From positions 1 to 16,827 of the forward strand of contig JAVBQE010000113.1 of assembly GCA_031549165.1 (NCBI GenBank): DNA of 16,827 nucleotides, read 5' to 3'. This document shows, piece by piece, positions 5,595 through 13,417 of the stretch. The translations under genes were made by a program, and so were the position numbers. Within the stretch, counting starts at the first letter, position 1; each line of letters starts with the position of its first letter. This DNA is from Parelusimicrobium sp031549165. Its GTDB lineage: Bacteria; Elusimicrobiota; Elusimicrobia; Elusimicrobiales; Elusimicrobiaceae. The notes under the pieces are model-generated. The model made no database searches and had not been told where the DNA came from. It saw only the letters and a program-made list of their open reading frames with translations.

Positions 5595-7334
5595 CTATTT
5601 TTTTTCTACGTTTAGGGTTTCTAAGACGTGCTCTTTGCTTCTGATTTTGCGGCCCAGCGAGTTTTCTACTATGCGCAGCGCGAAGTCTCCCATGCGTTCA
5701 AGGCTGCTTAAAACGTCTGCATAATGCGTGGCGCTCTCGGGCGTGAAAGAGGGGTCTTTTACCATGCGCAGATTGCGTTCCTGGCGGTAATTGTTACGCA
5801 TGGCATTTAGCTCGTTTTCGTTCTGTACGGCTTTGGTTAAAAAAGCCTCGGCCTCGCGCTCTTTGCCCGCACTTTCAAAGTGTAACAGGCTTTTTTTAGC
5901 GTCGCTGATTACCACTTTTACTTTTTTAGCTAAGGTTTCAATATTGTCTTTGTCGGTTTCGTTAAACTCGTGCTTTGTGCGGTCCTCTTTTATTATATAG
6001 GCTATTTTTTGCCCGCAGTCGGCCATTCTTTCTACGGAGTTAGTGATGTCCATTAATGCCAAAATTTCGTTTAACACAGTGCTGGAAATGTGCTGGTGCG
6101 CCAGCGTGCCTAAATAGGTGTTTATTTTGTGTTCTATAACGTCTGTGTCGGTCTCCGCGTCAAGCGCGTCCTTTATTAAGCGCTCAAACATAGCATCGTC
6201 CTCCACCTTTAAGGCGTGGATAAGCTTGTTTACCATTCTGCCCGAGATGCTTGTCATGCGTTCGATTTCCTTGCGCGCGGCCTGTATGGCCAGCTCCGGC
6301 GTGCTGGCAAAACGCGTGGTGAGGAAGATAAGCTCATTGCCCTTGTCCTCGCGTTTGGATTTGGGGAGGATATACAATGTCATCTTAGAAAGCTGCTTAA
6401 TAAAACAAAGCATTATTGCTGTGTTGGCCACGTTAAAGATGGTGTGAAAGGCGGAAATTTTATAGGGCAGCGCGGTTATAGGGTCTGAAGAATGTATTAA
6501 CGAGTCCACAAAACCGGTAAACGGTTTAAAAATTATCGCCACCCATAATACGCCTATAAAGTTGAAAAGGAAATGCCCTATGGCCGCGCGCTTAGCGGTT
6601 TTAGTAGCACCGATAGCGGCCAGGTTGGCCGTAATAGTTGTGCCGATGTTTTCGCCCAACACAAGGGCAGCTGCGGTGGGGAAGTCTATGTAGCCTTTGC
6701 TGGCGCAGGTTATCGTCATGGCCATGACGGCGGACGAGCTTTGCAATATCACCGTAAGCGCGGTGCCCACGCCTATTAATAAGAGAAGCGCGGGGAAAGT
6801 GTCGGGCCTAAACTGCGCTATCCACGCCATTACGGCGGGGGACTGGGAGATGTCGGGTATAGCGTCCTTCATTATGTCCAGGCCGAAGAAGAGAAAGCCG
6901 AAGCCCACCATCGCCTCGCCGGCGCGGTGCAGTGTTTTCCACTTGCCAATAAATTGCACAAAAAAACCGATGGCGATCATCGGCAGGGCAAAAAGTGAAA
7001 TTTTTATTTTAAAGCCAAAAAAGCTGACTATCCATGCCGTCATCGTTGTGCCGATGTTAGCGCCGAATATTACGCCGAGCGACTGGTTAAGCGTAAGCAG
7101 GCCCGCCGAGGCAAACCCCACTACCATAACCGTGGTGGCGCTGGAACTTTGTATTATTGAAGTAACCAGCATACCGGAAAGCGTGGCGGTAAAGCGGTTA
7201 GTGGTGGCAATGGCGAGCATACGGCGCATGCCGTCGCCGGCTACTTTTTGCATGCCGTCGCTCATCAGCTTCATGCCGTAGAGGAAAATGGCCAGGCCGC
7301 CTAAAATATTGAATATGGTAAGAACTGTAGTCAT
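5595..7334 (-). CDS. Na/Pi-cotransporter family protein with C-terminal PhoU-like domain
   Basis: An inner-membrane protein of the NptA/NPT2-like family, thought to take up phosphate with sodium or to move another anion. The membrane part carries the two inverted halves typical of the family, each with a QSSSA motif (QSSSATT at 62-68, QSSSAVM at 198-204) followed by GANIGTT (91-97) and GENIGTT (228-234). About eight to ten hydrophobic segments occupy residues 1-315. Residues about 345-560 form a charged helical region resembling the PhoU fold found in such fusions. At 579 residues it is a full-length two-domain form. A TACAAT box six bases before the ATG suggests a leaderless transcript; there is no Shine-Dalgarno site. 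It is transcribed alone and divergently from the barrel-protein gene. The substrate cannot be told from sequence. Confidence 0.9.
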   Translation of the reverse strand: MTTVLTIFNILGGLAIFLYGMKLMSDGMQKVAGDGMRRMLAIATTNRFTATLSGMLVTSIIQSSSATTVMVVGFASAGLLTLNQSLGVIFGANIGTTMTAWIVSFFGFKIKISLFALPMIAIGFFVQFIGKWKTLHRAGEAMVGFGFLFFGLDIMKDAIPDISQSPAVMAWIAQFRPDTFPALLLLIGVGTALTVILQSSSAVMAMTITCASKGYIDFPTAAALVLGENIGTTITANLAAIGATKTAKRAAIGHFLFNFIGVLWVAIIFKPFTGFVDSLIHSSDPITALPYKISAFHTIFNVANTAIMLCFIKQLSKMTLYILPKSKREDKGNELIFLTTRFASTPELAIQAARKEIERMTSISGRMVNKLIHALKVEDDAMFERLIKDALDAETDTDVIEHKINTYLGTLAHQHISSTVLNEILALMDITNSVERMADCGQKIAYIIKEDRTKHEFNETDKDNIETLAKKVKVVISDAKKSLLHFESAGKEREAEAFLTKAVQNENELNAMRNNYRQERNLRMVKDPSFTPESATHYADVLSSLERMGDFALRIVENSLGRKIRSKEHVLETLNVEKK

Positions 7335-7340
7335 ACCTAC

Positions 7341-7369
7341 ATTGTAGTTTTATTGACGGGGCTTTGCAA
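7341..7369 (-). promoter_or_regulatory. Promoter of the Na/Pi cotransporter gene
   Basis: TTGCAA (7364-7369), a 17-base spacer and TACAAT (7341-7346), then six bases to the ATG at 7334. The -35 hexamer TTGCAA is its own reverse complement and also fits as the -35 of the divergent gene. Confidence 0.6.
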
Positions 7370-7391
7370 GGCGCTTTGTTTTTGGTAAATT
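7364..7391 (+). promoter_or_regulatory. Promoter of the barrel-protein gene
   Basis: TTGCAA (7364-7369), a 16-base spacer and a weak -10 TAAATT (7386-7391), then six bases to the ATG at 7398. The same TTGCAA serves the opposite promoter. The weak -10 keeps confidence low. Confidence 0.4.
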
Positions 7392-7397
7392 TAAATT

Positions 7398-8426
7398 ATG
7401 AGGAAATTATTATTTTTAATGCTCCTTCTTTTGCCGCTTTGCGCCTTAGCGCAGGAGGACGCTTATTTTTTGTCCAACGTTATAGCCAGCCAAAGTTTAA
7501 TTTACCATAAAGACGCTATTTATGACCGCATTTGCAACCACTGCAAGCAAGACTTCCAGAGCAACAGCTCCGAGTGGATACAACTACAATATACGGACTC
7601 CGCCCTTGAGGGCGACTCACAGAGCATAGGCAAATTTTCAGATAAGAAAAAGGGGCTGCTTTTGGGGTGGGACAGGTTTTTTTATGATGAAAACCTGGTG
7701 CTAGGTATAGCCGGGAATCTTTTAAACTCGCGCCTTCGCCAAGGCAGCAGCAGAGGTGATGTGCTGGCTTACGGCTTTGGTCTTTACGGCGGGTACATTA
7801 AGGAAAAGTGGGACGTTAAATTTATGCTCGGGTTTAACTGGAATAATTATGAGGTGTCCCGCTATGACGAAATACGGCACAGAACTTCCAAAAGTTTTTT
7901 TTCCGGTTTTACTAACAGTATAGATGCGGAAATAGCCTATAAGTATTATTTGGGTAAAGAAATTACGTTCCGCCCATTTTTTGGAGGTAACTTTGCGTTT
8001 GTAAAAACGCCGGACGTGTCTGAAATTTCTCCTTTGACAGAGCATATTGCTGCAAATTCCAACACATTTAAACGTTCTGGCATGCGTCTTGGGCTGGGCT
8101 TTGAAGATACGGACGGTAAGCTATTGTGGAATGCATATATGAGTGCAGAAGCGGTGCTTGAAGGGAAGCGTCTGGAGCTGCAAGGCTCTTTTGAAAACCA
8201 ACCGGGGGTGCAAACATTTTCAGGCGCAAGCATAGGCAGCATGGTCTACACTTTGGGCGGCGGCGCGGCCTACACGATAGGCAAGACATGGCAGGTTTAT
8301 ATTAACGGTTTTTATAAAACTTCAAGCAACTATTTTAGCGCGTACGGCAATGCCGGTTTTAGATATCTCTTCTGCCTTCCGATGAAGAAGATAGAACGCT
8401 TTGAAGATGGGAGTGGAAGGGGTTGA
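7398..8426 (+). CDS. Outer-membrane beta-barrel protein, autotransporter-domain type, no passenger
   Basis: A predicted outer-membrane protein of 342 residues. A signal peptide occupies residues 1-18 (hydrophobic core, then ALA before Gln19). From about residue 80 the protein alternates short strands with aromatic and glycine residues in the way of an autotransporter beta domain: LLLGWDRFFYDENLVLGIAG, then YGFGLYGGYIKEKWDVKFMLG, through AYKYYLGKEITFRPFFGG to NAGFRYLF near the end. Only about 60 residues precede the barrel, so there is no passenger domain. Residues 48-51 hold a CNHC pair. The last dozen residues are charged rather than ending on the usual aromatic residue. The stop codon lies inside the stem-loop repeat that starts at 8415, so the end may have been changed by the repeat. 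It is transcribed alone. The function of the barrel is unknown. Confidence 0.75.
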   Translation: MRKLLFLMLLLLPLCALAQEDAYFLSNVIASQSLIYHKDAIYDRICNHCKQDFQSNSSEWIQLQYTDSALEGDSQSIGKFSDKKKGLLLGWDRFFYDENLVLGIAGNLLNSRLRQGSSRGDVLAYGFGLYGGYIKEKWDVKFMLGFNWNNYEVSRYDEIRHRTSKSFFSGFTNSIDAEIAYKYYLGKEITFRPFFGGNFAFVKTPDVSEISPLTEHIAANSNTFKRSGMRLGLGFEDTDGKLLWNAYMSAEAVLEGKRLELQGSFENQPGVQTFSGASIGSMVYTLGGGAAYTIGKTWQVYINGFYKTSSNYFSAYGNAGFRYLFCLPMKKIERFEDGSGRG

Positions 8427-8771
8427 TAACGGCGGATGTAGTTTTGGGGCTGTAGTTCGGTAAAGCCTTGTAAATTTGAGAACCCTCGCATATTTTCGGG
8501 GACTAACGTATATATAGGCACTTAGGGTAATATTTTTATATTTCTCAGCCATGCTTTTTTGTAAATTTTTATTTTTTTATTGCTTACATAGTCAACGCTA
8601 TGCACGTAATAAAAAAAATAAAAATTTCTTAAAAAATCATAGCCGATAAATATAAAAATATTACCCTAAGTGCCTATTACATTGTCGCCCCGAAGAAAAT
8701 GCGAGGGTTCTCAAATTTCCTGCGTTTTAACCTGGCTCTTGTCTCGCCCTGGTTTGCGCGCTGCGCGCGCG
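8415..8771 (+). repeat. Stem-loop repeat, copy 3, with a giant nested palindrome
   Basis: It starts GGAAGGGGTTGATAACGGC and ends CGCCCTGGTTTGCGCGC, as does copy 1 at 4098-4314. The outer stem at 8472-8718 pairs AAATTTGAGAACCCTCGCAT with its reverse complement, then TTTTCGGGG with CCCCGAAGAAAA. The core ACTAACGTA...TTGTCG is kept. Where copy 1 has a four-base loop, this copy has about 160 extra bases: a perfect 30-bp inverted repeat (8514-8543 with 8648-8677), then a further imperfect AT-rich stem (8563-8581 with 8608-8627) and a small apex near CATAG/CTATG. The whole folds as one rod of about 247 bases. It covers the convergent gap between the barrel gene and the membrane-protein gene and may stop transcription from both sides. 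Confidence 0.88.
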
Positions 8772-8777
8772 GAGACC

Positions 8778-9599
8778 CTAACCGTTTGACAAGTCTTTTT
8801 CTGGCAGCGTTTTAAGCGCGCCGGAGGCGAAAGTTATGGGCATAAAAATTGCTATAAACGTAAGCACATATTTAGCGCTTGCGCCAAATACAGGCATAAA
8901 CCCGGCGGCCAGGGTAAGAAAAATAGTAACGGCAAATACGCTAAAAAATATCCTTGCGCCCAGCGCGTAGGCGGCCGCCGCGCGGAAATTATGCGGCTCC
9001 CGCCTTCTTATAAATAAACCTAAAATTGACAGCCAAAACATAGCGCCGAGCACGTTACACACGCCTAAGAAAAATAATAGGCGCAACGCCATATTTCTCG
9101 CTTTGCCCAGCAGATGTATGGTGATGCCGAGGGACGCAAAGTCCCGCTCAGTCATCTCTTTAACAAGTTTGGGTGCAGTGCGCGCATTGTTTGTCAGCAG
9201 CATTATGGACTGGTTTTTTCGTTTGCCGTTCCTTTTTTCGCCGTAGACAATTCTGTTAGGGCCGATTATCATGTTTACGGGGCCGTCTATTTTTTTGTTT
9301 TCTCTGGTGATGTTAAAAACAGGGTCATACACAGTCTTCCCGTCGCCTCTTGTGGGCGTGGGCTCCTCAAACGCTGCGCCGCCGTTTAGGATTAGTGAGC
9401 CGTTAATTATTTCCGCCGTTCTTTCCTGCGGGAGTAAATTTCTAAGCAGCTTAGTTTCCAAAAAATAACAGAAAGTAAAAAGCGGGACGAAAGAAAATAT
9501 AAGTACGGCGGCGTAGCAGCGTATAACGGTTTTTTTATCCAGCGCGGCCAGCGTGCTTATATTGCGCGAGTCTGAGACGGACTTTAAAAATATACGCAT
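8778..9599 (-). CDS. Membrane protein, DUF1189-like, second of a pair
   Basis: A 273-residue protein of unknown function. It has a hydrophobic segment at about 29-48, then an extracytoplasmic stretch of about 115 residues (containing SLILNGGAAFEEPTPT and MIIGPNRIVYGE), then three hydrophobic segments at about 171-192, 208-232 and 237-257. One N-terminal helix, a soluble loop with short beta-like repeats and several C-terminal helices is the layout of DUF1189-type proteins. The assignment is from pattern memory and is tentative. It starts five bases after the stop of the gene at 9605 and has the same architecture, so the two are probably diverged duplicates acting together. It is the last gene of the leucine operon; the giant stem-loop repeat follows. 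Confidence 0.75.
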   Translation of the reverse strand: MRIFLKSVSDSRNISTLAALDKKTVIRCYAAVLIFSFVPLFTFCYFLETKLLRNLLPQERTAEIINGSLILNGGAAFEEPTPTRGDGKTVYDPVFNITRENKKIDGPVNMIIGPNRIVYGEKRNGKRKNQSIMLLTNNARTAPKLVKEMTERDFASLGITIHLLGKARNMALRLLFFLGVCNVLGAMFWLSILGLFIRRREPHNFRAAAAYALGARIFFSVFAVTIFLTLAAGFMPVFGASAKYVLTFIAIFMPITFASGALKTLPEKDLSNG

Positions 9600-9604
9600 A
9601 GGGT

Positions 9605-10285
9605 TTACGTCATACTCTTTAGGGAAATTCCTGATAACAAGCGCGCCCCAGACAAGCGCAAAACTAAAAAACTTATAAGCGTAAAATTAATCTGCGGCAG
9701 AAATGTCTGCATGGCGATATCCAGCGCGTTAAAAGGAAAAAGTATAAAGACTGCCATTTTAAAAATTTCTTTAAATTTGACGGCCCTGTTAAGGCATGCG
9801 GCTGTGGCAAAGAGTACAGCGCAGGCTAGTATTAAGGAGCCTATAATCACGCCTGTGCACAGCGCGGCGGAAAACATAAGCGCTCTTTTTAATATAGCTT
9901 TATAAACGTCTTTTTTGGGCTGGTTGTAGATTAGAGTGAAGAAATCTTCCCCGTCGTTTAACGCGCGGTAGGTTACAAGGCCGTTGGCGTAGTAAAAAAG
10001 CGCGTCCTTGGTAATAACGATCTGCGTTCTGTTATACTCCATATACTCAGGCCCCGGCGCGGTGGTAAAGTGCGGCCTGTAATGCGCGGCGTAGCCGCTT
10101 TCGGGGAAAATATAGGTGGCGCTTTCTTTAACGCCGTTGTTAAATATCATGGCGCTCAGCGCGCCAAAGGATATAACGCTTACCAGCACAAGCGCGGCAA
10201 AAACATAAAGGCCTTTTCTTTGCGCCAGAGTGCGGTAATATTTAAAGTTGTAGAGCGATAGCAGGATGTCTTTTAATAATGTCAT
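9605..10285 (-). CDS. Membrane protein, DUF1189-like, first of a pair
   Basis: A 226-residue membrane protein of unknown function. The N-terminus (MTLLKDILLSLYNFKYYRTLAQ) resembles the amphipathic start of DUF1189 proteins. A hydrophobic segment follows at about 27-48, an extracytoplasmic part at about 50-130, and three hydrophobic segments after 134. Its ATG overlaps the leuB stop as ATGA, so translation is probably coupled to leuB. That places a membrane protein inside the leucine operon, but no known step of leucine synthesis needs one. Export, sensing or simple read-through are all possible. The family name is tentative. Confidence 0.75.
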   Translation of the reverse strand: MTLLKDILLSLYNFKYYRTLAQRKGLYVFAALVLVSVISFGALSAMIFNNGVKESATYIFPESGYAAHYRPHFTTAPGPEYMEYNRTQIVITKDALFYYANGLVTYRALNDGEDFFTLIYNQPKKDVYKAILKRALMFSAALCTGVIIGSLILACAVLFATAACLNRAVKFKEIFKMAVFILFPFNALDIAMQTFLPQINFTLISFLVLRLSGARLLSGISLKSMT

Positions 10286-11334
10286 AAATTAGCCGTAATG
10301 TTATCTCCCATTTGAGCGGTGTCCAGCAGGTCTTTGCCTTCGGTCCAAATGTCTTTGGTGCGCGCGCCGGAGGCTAAAGTTTTTTTAACCGCGGCGTAAA
10401 TTTTATCGTGCAGGTCCGCTCTGTCAAAAGTTATTTTTAACATCATAGCTAAAGATAGAATGGCTGCTATGGGGTTGGCTATGCCTCTTCCCGCAATGTC
10501 CGGCGCGGAGCCGTGTATGGGCTCGTAAAGCGCGTGCTTATTGCCCAGCGAGGCGGAGGGCAGCATACCGAGTGAGCCTGTAAGCTCGCTCGCGCAATCT
10601 GACAAAATGTCGCCGAACATGTTTTCCGTTACTATAACGTCAAACTGTTTAGGGTTTTTAACAAGCTGCATGGCAGCGTTGTCCACATACATGTGGTTAA
10701 GCTGCACGTCGGGGTATTCTTTGCCCACGCGCGTCACTACTTCTCTCCACAGCACCATGCTTTCCAGCACGTTTGCTTTGTCTACAGAGGTTACTTTTTG
10801 GTTTCTTTGAAGTGCGAGGGTGAAGGCGGTGCGCGCTATGCGTTCAATTTCTTCTTCGCTGTACACTAATGTGTTGAAGGCGATTCTCTGCCCGTTTTCT
10901 TCTCTCACGCCGCGCGGGGAACCGAAATACAGGCCGCCGGTAAGCTCGCGCACTATCATAATGTCCAGGCCGGAAACAAATTCTTTTTTTAATGTGGACG
11001 CGTCAGCCAGTTCTTCAAACACCGTCGCCGGGCGCAGGTTGGCGTAAAGGCCGAGTGCTTTTCTAATGCCTAAAAGCGCGGCCTCGGGGCGTTTGTCAAA
11101 GGGCACATTCTCCCAGCGCGGGCCGCCCACTGCGCCTAGCAGCACAGCGTCTGCTTTAAGCGCTTTGTCCATGGTATCCTGCGGCAGCGGGGTTTGGTGT
11201 TCGTCATACGCCGCGCCGCCGATTAGCGCTTCTTCTACGTCACACTCAAAGTTTAATTTGTTTAAAACTTTCAGCGCTTCGTCCATAATTTCCGGGCCGA
11301 TGCCGTCGCCCTTTAAAACCAAAAGATGGTGCAT
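10282..11334 (-). CDS. leuB: 3-isopropylmalate dehydrogenase
   Basis: It oxidises and decarboxylates 3-isopropylmalate to 2-oxoisocaproate, the last pathway-specific step to leucine. The 350-residue protein shows GDGIGPEIM at the start, GAVGGPRW for substrate and cofactor contacts, ELTGGLYFG, the catalytic region VDKANVLES, and the NAD site HGSAPDIAGRGIANP. The start at 11334 (MHHLLVLKGDG) was chosen over an in-frame ATG at 11367 because it has a GGAGATAAC ribosome site and gives normal family length. The upstream ATG belongs to the end of the palindromic repeat. The repeat separates the gene from leuD. Its stop overlaps the start of the next membrane-protein gene. Confidence 0.96.
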   Translation of the reverse strand: MHHLLVLKGDGIGPEIMDEALKVLNKLNFECDVEEALIGGAAYDEHQTPLPQDTMDKALKADAVLLGAVGGPRWENVPFDKRPEAALLGIRKALGLYANLRPATVFEELADASTLKKEFVSGLDIMIVRELTGGLYFGSPRGVREENGQRIAFNTLVYSEEEIERIARTAFTLALQRNQKVTSVDKANVLESMVLWREVVTRVGKEYPDVQLNHMYVDNAAMQLVKNPKQFDVIVTENMFGDILSDCASELTGSLGMLPSASLGNKHALYEPIHGSAPDIAGRGIANPIAAILSLAMMLKITFDRADLHDKIYAAVKKTLASGARTKDIWTEGKDLLDTAQMGDNITANL

Positions 11335-11361
11335 GTTATCTCCGTTGATAAAAAAAAGTGT

Positions 11362-11453
11362 CGTCATTGCGAGGCCTGATAGGCCGCGGCAATCTCCCGC
11401 TTACAGCCGTAAAGACATAAGAGGGAGATTGCCGCGCTCCGCTCGCAATGACG
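11362..11453. repeat. GTCATTGCGAG palindromic repeat between leuD and leuB
   Basis: This 92-bp element has ends CGTCATTGCGAG / CTCGCAATGACG, an inner pair CGCGGCAATCTCCC / GGGAGATTGCCGCG and a centre near cttacagccgtaaagacataag. It is highly similar to the copy at 2440-2550, including the small GGCC hairpin in the left arm. It is non-coding and lies wholly between leuD and leuB in the leucine operon, so it is carried in the mRNA as a long hairpin. Confidence 0.9.
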
Positions 11454-11466
11454 GCTTTTTATATAT

Positions 11467-12057
11467 TCATCTCCAGGGGAAATTTTTCTTGCTTTCTTGC
11501 TCAAACTTTTCTATTTCGGCTTTGTGCTGCAGCGTGGTTTCAATATCATCCCAGCCGTTTAGAAGTTTATTTTTAAGCGTGTGGTCTATATCAAAGCTGA
11601 AATTATGTTTGGCAGATATTATGTGCTGCTCCGCCAAATCAATAGTAATTTTTTCTTTGTTGTCTTCCATAAGCTTATCAATTTTTTCTTTTTCAAGCCT
11701 TATTAAAAGAAGCCCGTTTTTGGACGCATTGTTAAAGAAAATATCTGCAAAACTAGGCGCTATAACCGCCCTAAACCCAAAGTCTGTCAGCGCCCACACA
11801 GCATGCTCCCTGCTGGACCCGCAGGCAAAGTTTTCATACGCCAAAAGAAAGCCCGCATGCTTGTAGGGCATAGTGTTAAGCGTAAAATCTTTTTTCTCGG
11901 TGCCGTCAGAATTATAGCGCAGGTCATTAAATAAATACCTGCCCAAACCTTCGCGCACAGTTATTTTAAGGAACTGTTTGGGGATAAGCATGTCGGTGTC
12001 AATGTTGGCAATTTTTATAGCGGCGGCAAAAGCGTTCTCTTTTTTAAAAGGTTTCAT
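11467..12057 (-). CDS. leuD: 3-isopropylmalate dehydratase, small subunit
   Basis: With LeuC it forms isopropylmalate isomerase, which converts 2- to 3-isopropylmalate. The 196-residue protein has the aconitase swivel domain: NIDTDMLIPKQFLK near residue 18, YENFACGSSREHAVWAL in the middle, and GFRAVIAPSFADIFFNNA. The usual motif is NFGCGSSREHA; here the Gly before Cys is Ala. Length is normal for the E. coli type. Its start overlaps the leuC end by 14 bases, so the two subunits are probably made in step. Confidence 0.96.
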   Translation of the reverse strand: MKPFKKENAFAAAIKIANIDTDMLIPKQFLKITVREGLGRYLFNDLRYNSDGTEKKDFTLNTMPYKHAGFLLAYENFACGSSREHAVWALTDFGFRAVIAPSFADIFFNNASKNGLLLIRLEKEKIDKLMEDNKEKITIDLAEQHIISAKHNFSFDIDHTLKNKLLNGWDDIETTLQHKAEIEKFEQESKKNFPWR

Positions 12058-13417
12058 TTTCGCCTCCTGTGATATAGCCTTTTATTGCGCTGGCCGCGGC
12101 GGTATGCGGGCTGGCCAAATGCGTGCGCGCGCCGCGCCCCTGCCTGCCTTCAAAGTTTCTGTTGCTGGTGGAAATGCACCTCTGGCCTTCGGACAATTTA
12201 TCATCATTCATGCCTAAACACATGGAGCAGCCCGCCCAGCGCCACTCAAGGCCTGCGGAAATAAAAATTTTGTCCAACCCTTCTTCCTCCGCTTGCTTCT
12301 TAATAAGGTTGGAGCCGGGGACCACAAGGCCGCTTACCCATTTGGCGATGTGTCGTCCCTTTAGTACGGCGGCGGCGGAGCGTAAATCTTCTATGCGCCC
12401 GTTGGTGCATGAGCCGATGAAGACTTTGTCTATTTTAATATCACTAATTTTCATGCCTGCCTTAAGGCCCATGTATTCAAGCTCTCTTTTGCCCGCGTCC
12501 GCTGGCACAACGGCGTCCACAGCAACAGCTTCCTGCGGGGACGTGCCCCAGGTTACCATTTGTTTTATGCCTTCGGTGTCAAAAAAATATTCTTTGTCAA
12601 AATGTGCGCCTTCGTCGGTATGCAGTGTTTGCCAGTATTTTATTGCGGCCTCCCAGCCGGCCCCGGTGGGCGCTTTGGGCGTTTGCTTTAGGTAAGCAAA
12701 AGTGGTTTCGTCCGGCGCTATTAAACCTATGCGCGCGCCGGCTTCTATGGCCATATTGCACACCGTCATGCGCGCTTCCATGGACATGTTTTTAATAGTG
12801 CTGCCTGCAAACTCCACTGCATAGCCCGTGCCGCCCGCAGTGCCTATTTTGCTTATTATATAAAGGATAACGTCTTTAGCTTCCACACCCGCACTAAGTT
12901 TACCCGAAACGGTGATACGCATATTAAGCATCTTCTTCTGCGGCAGGGTTTGCGTGGCAAACACATGCTCCACCTCGCTTGTGCCGATGCCGAATGCCAG
13001 CGCGCCAAACGCGCCGTGCGTCGCCGTGTGCGAGTCCCCGCAGACAACGCTTGCGCCGGGCAGGATAAACCCGGCCTCGGGCCCGATAACGTGTATAACG
13101 CCGTTACGCGGCGAGCCTAAAGGGTAAAATTCTATCGCATGTTCTTGAGTATTTTTTTCAAGCGCGCTAAGTTGCTCTTTACTCTGCGGGTCGGTAATTT
13201 TTGATAAATCTTTCGTCGGGGTGTTGTGGTCCGCCACTGCAAGGATACGGCTTTTGTCATGCACTTTACGCCCGCGCGTTTTAAGCGCGCTGAAGGCCTG
13301 CGGGCTCGTAACCTCGTGTATCAAATGGCGGTCTATGTAGAGCAGCGGCGTGCCGTCCGCTTCGGACACTATGTGCGCGGCAAACAGCTTATCGTAAAGT
13401 GTAGTTTTCAGCGGCAT
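12044..13417 (-). CDS. leuC: 3-isopropylmalate dehydratase, large subunit
   Basis: The catalytic subunit of isopropylmalate isomerase, an aconitase-fold enzyme. The three 4Fe-4S cysteines are visible: Cys337 in FIGSCTNGR, and Cys397 and Cys400 in AGCSMCLGMN. Other family motifs are VADHNTPT near 61, GDSHTATHGAFGALAFGIG near 127, and NRNFEGRQG close to the end. At 457 residues it is the bacterial form of normal length. Its start overlaps the end of leuA by 10 bases, and its end overlaps the start of leuD by 14 bases. Confidence 0.97.
   Translation of the reverse strand: MPLKTTLYDKLFAAHIVSEADGTPLLYIDRHLIHEVTSPQAFSALKTRGRKVHDKSRILAVADHNTPTKDLSKITDPQSKEQLSALEKNTQEHAIEFYPLGSPRNGVIHVIGPEAGFILPGASVVCGDSHTATHGAFGALAFGIGTSEVEHVFATQTLPQKKMLNMRITVSGKLSAGVEAKDVILYIISKIGTAGGTGYAVEFAGSTIKNMSMEARMTVCNMAIEAGARIGLIAPDETTFAYLKQTPKAPTGAGWEAAIKYWQTLHTDEGAHFDKEYFFDTEGIKQMVTWGTSPQEAVAVDAVVPADAGKRELEYMGLKAGMKISDIKIDKVFIGSCTNGRIEDLRSAAAVLKGRHIAKWVSGLVVPGSNLIKKQAEEEGLDKIFISAGLEWRWAGCSMCLGMNDDKLSEGQRCISTSNRNFEGRQGRGARTHLASPHTAAASAIKGYITGGENETF

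Noticed and set aside
8322..8552. Minus-strand frames across the barrel gene end and the giant palindrome
   Set aside because: They translate repeat sequence and the antisense of a good gene, with no recognisable protein features.
10070..10261. Plus-strand frames antisense to the DUF1189-like genes and to other minus-strand genes
   Set aside because: They are shadows of well-supported genes, with no ribosome site or family resemblance.
11335..11367. Upstream start of leuB at 11367
   Set aside because: The ATG is the end of the palindromic repeat. The start at 11334 has a GGAG site and gives normal length.
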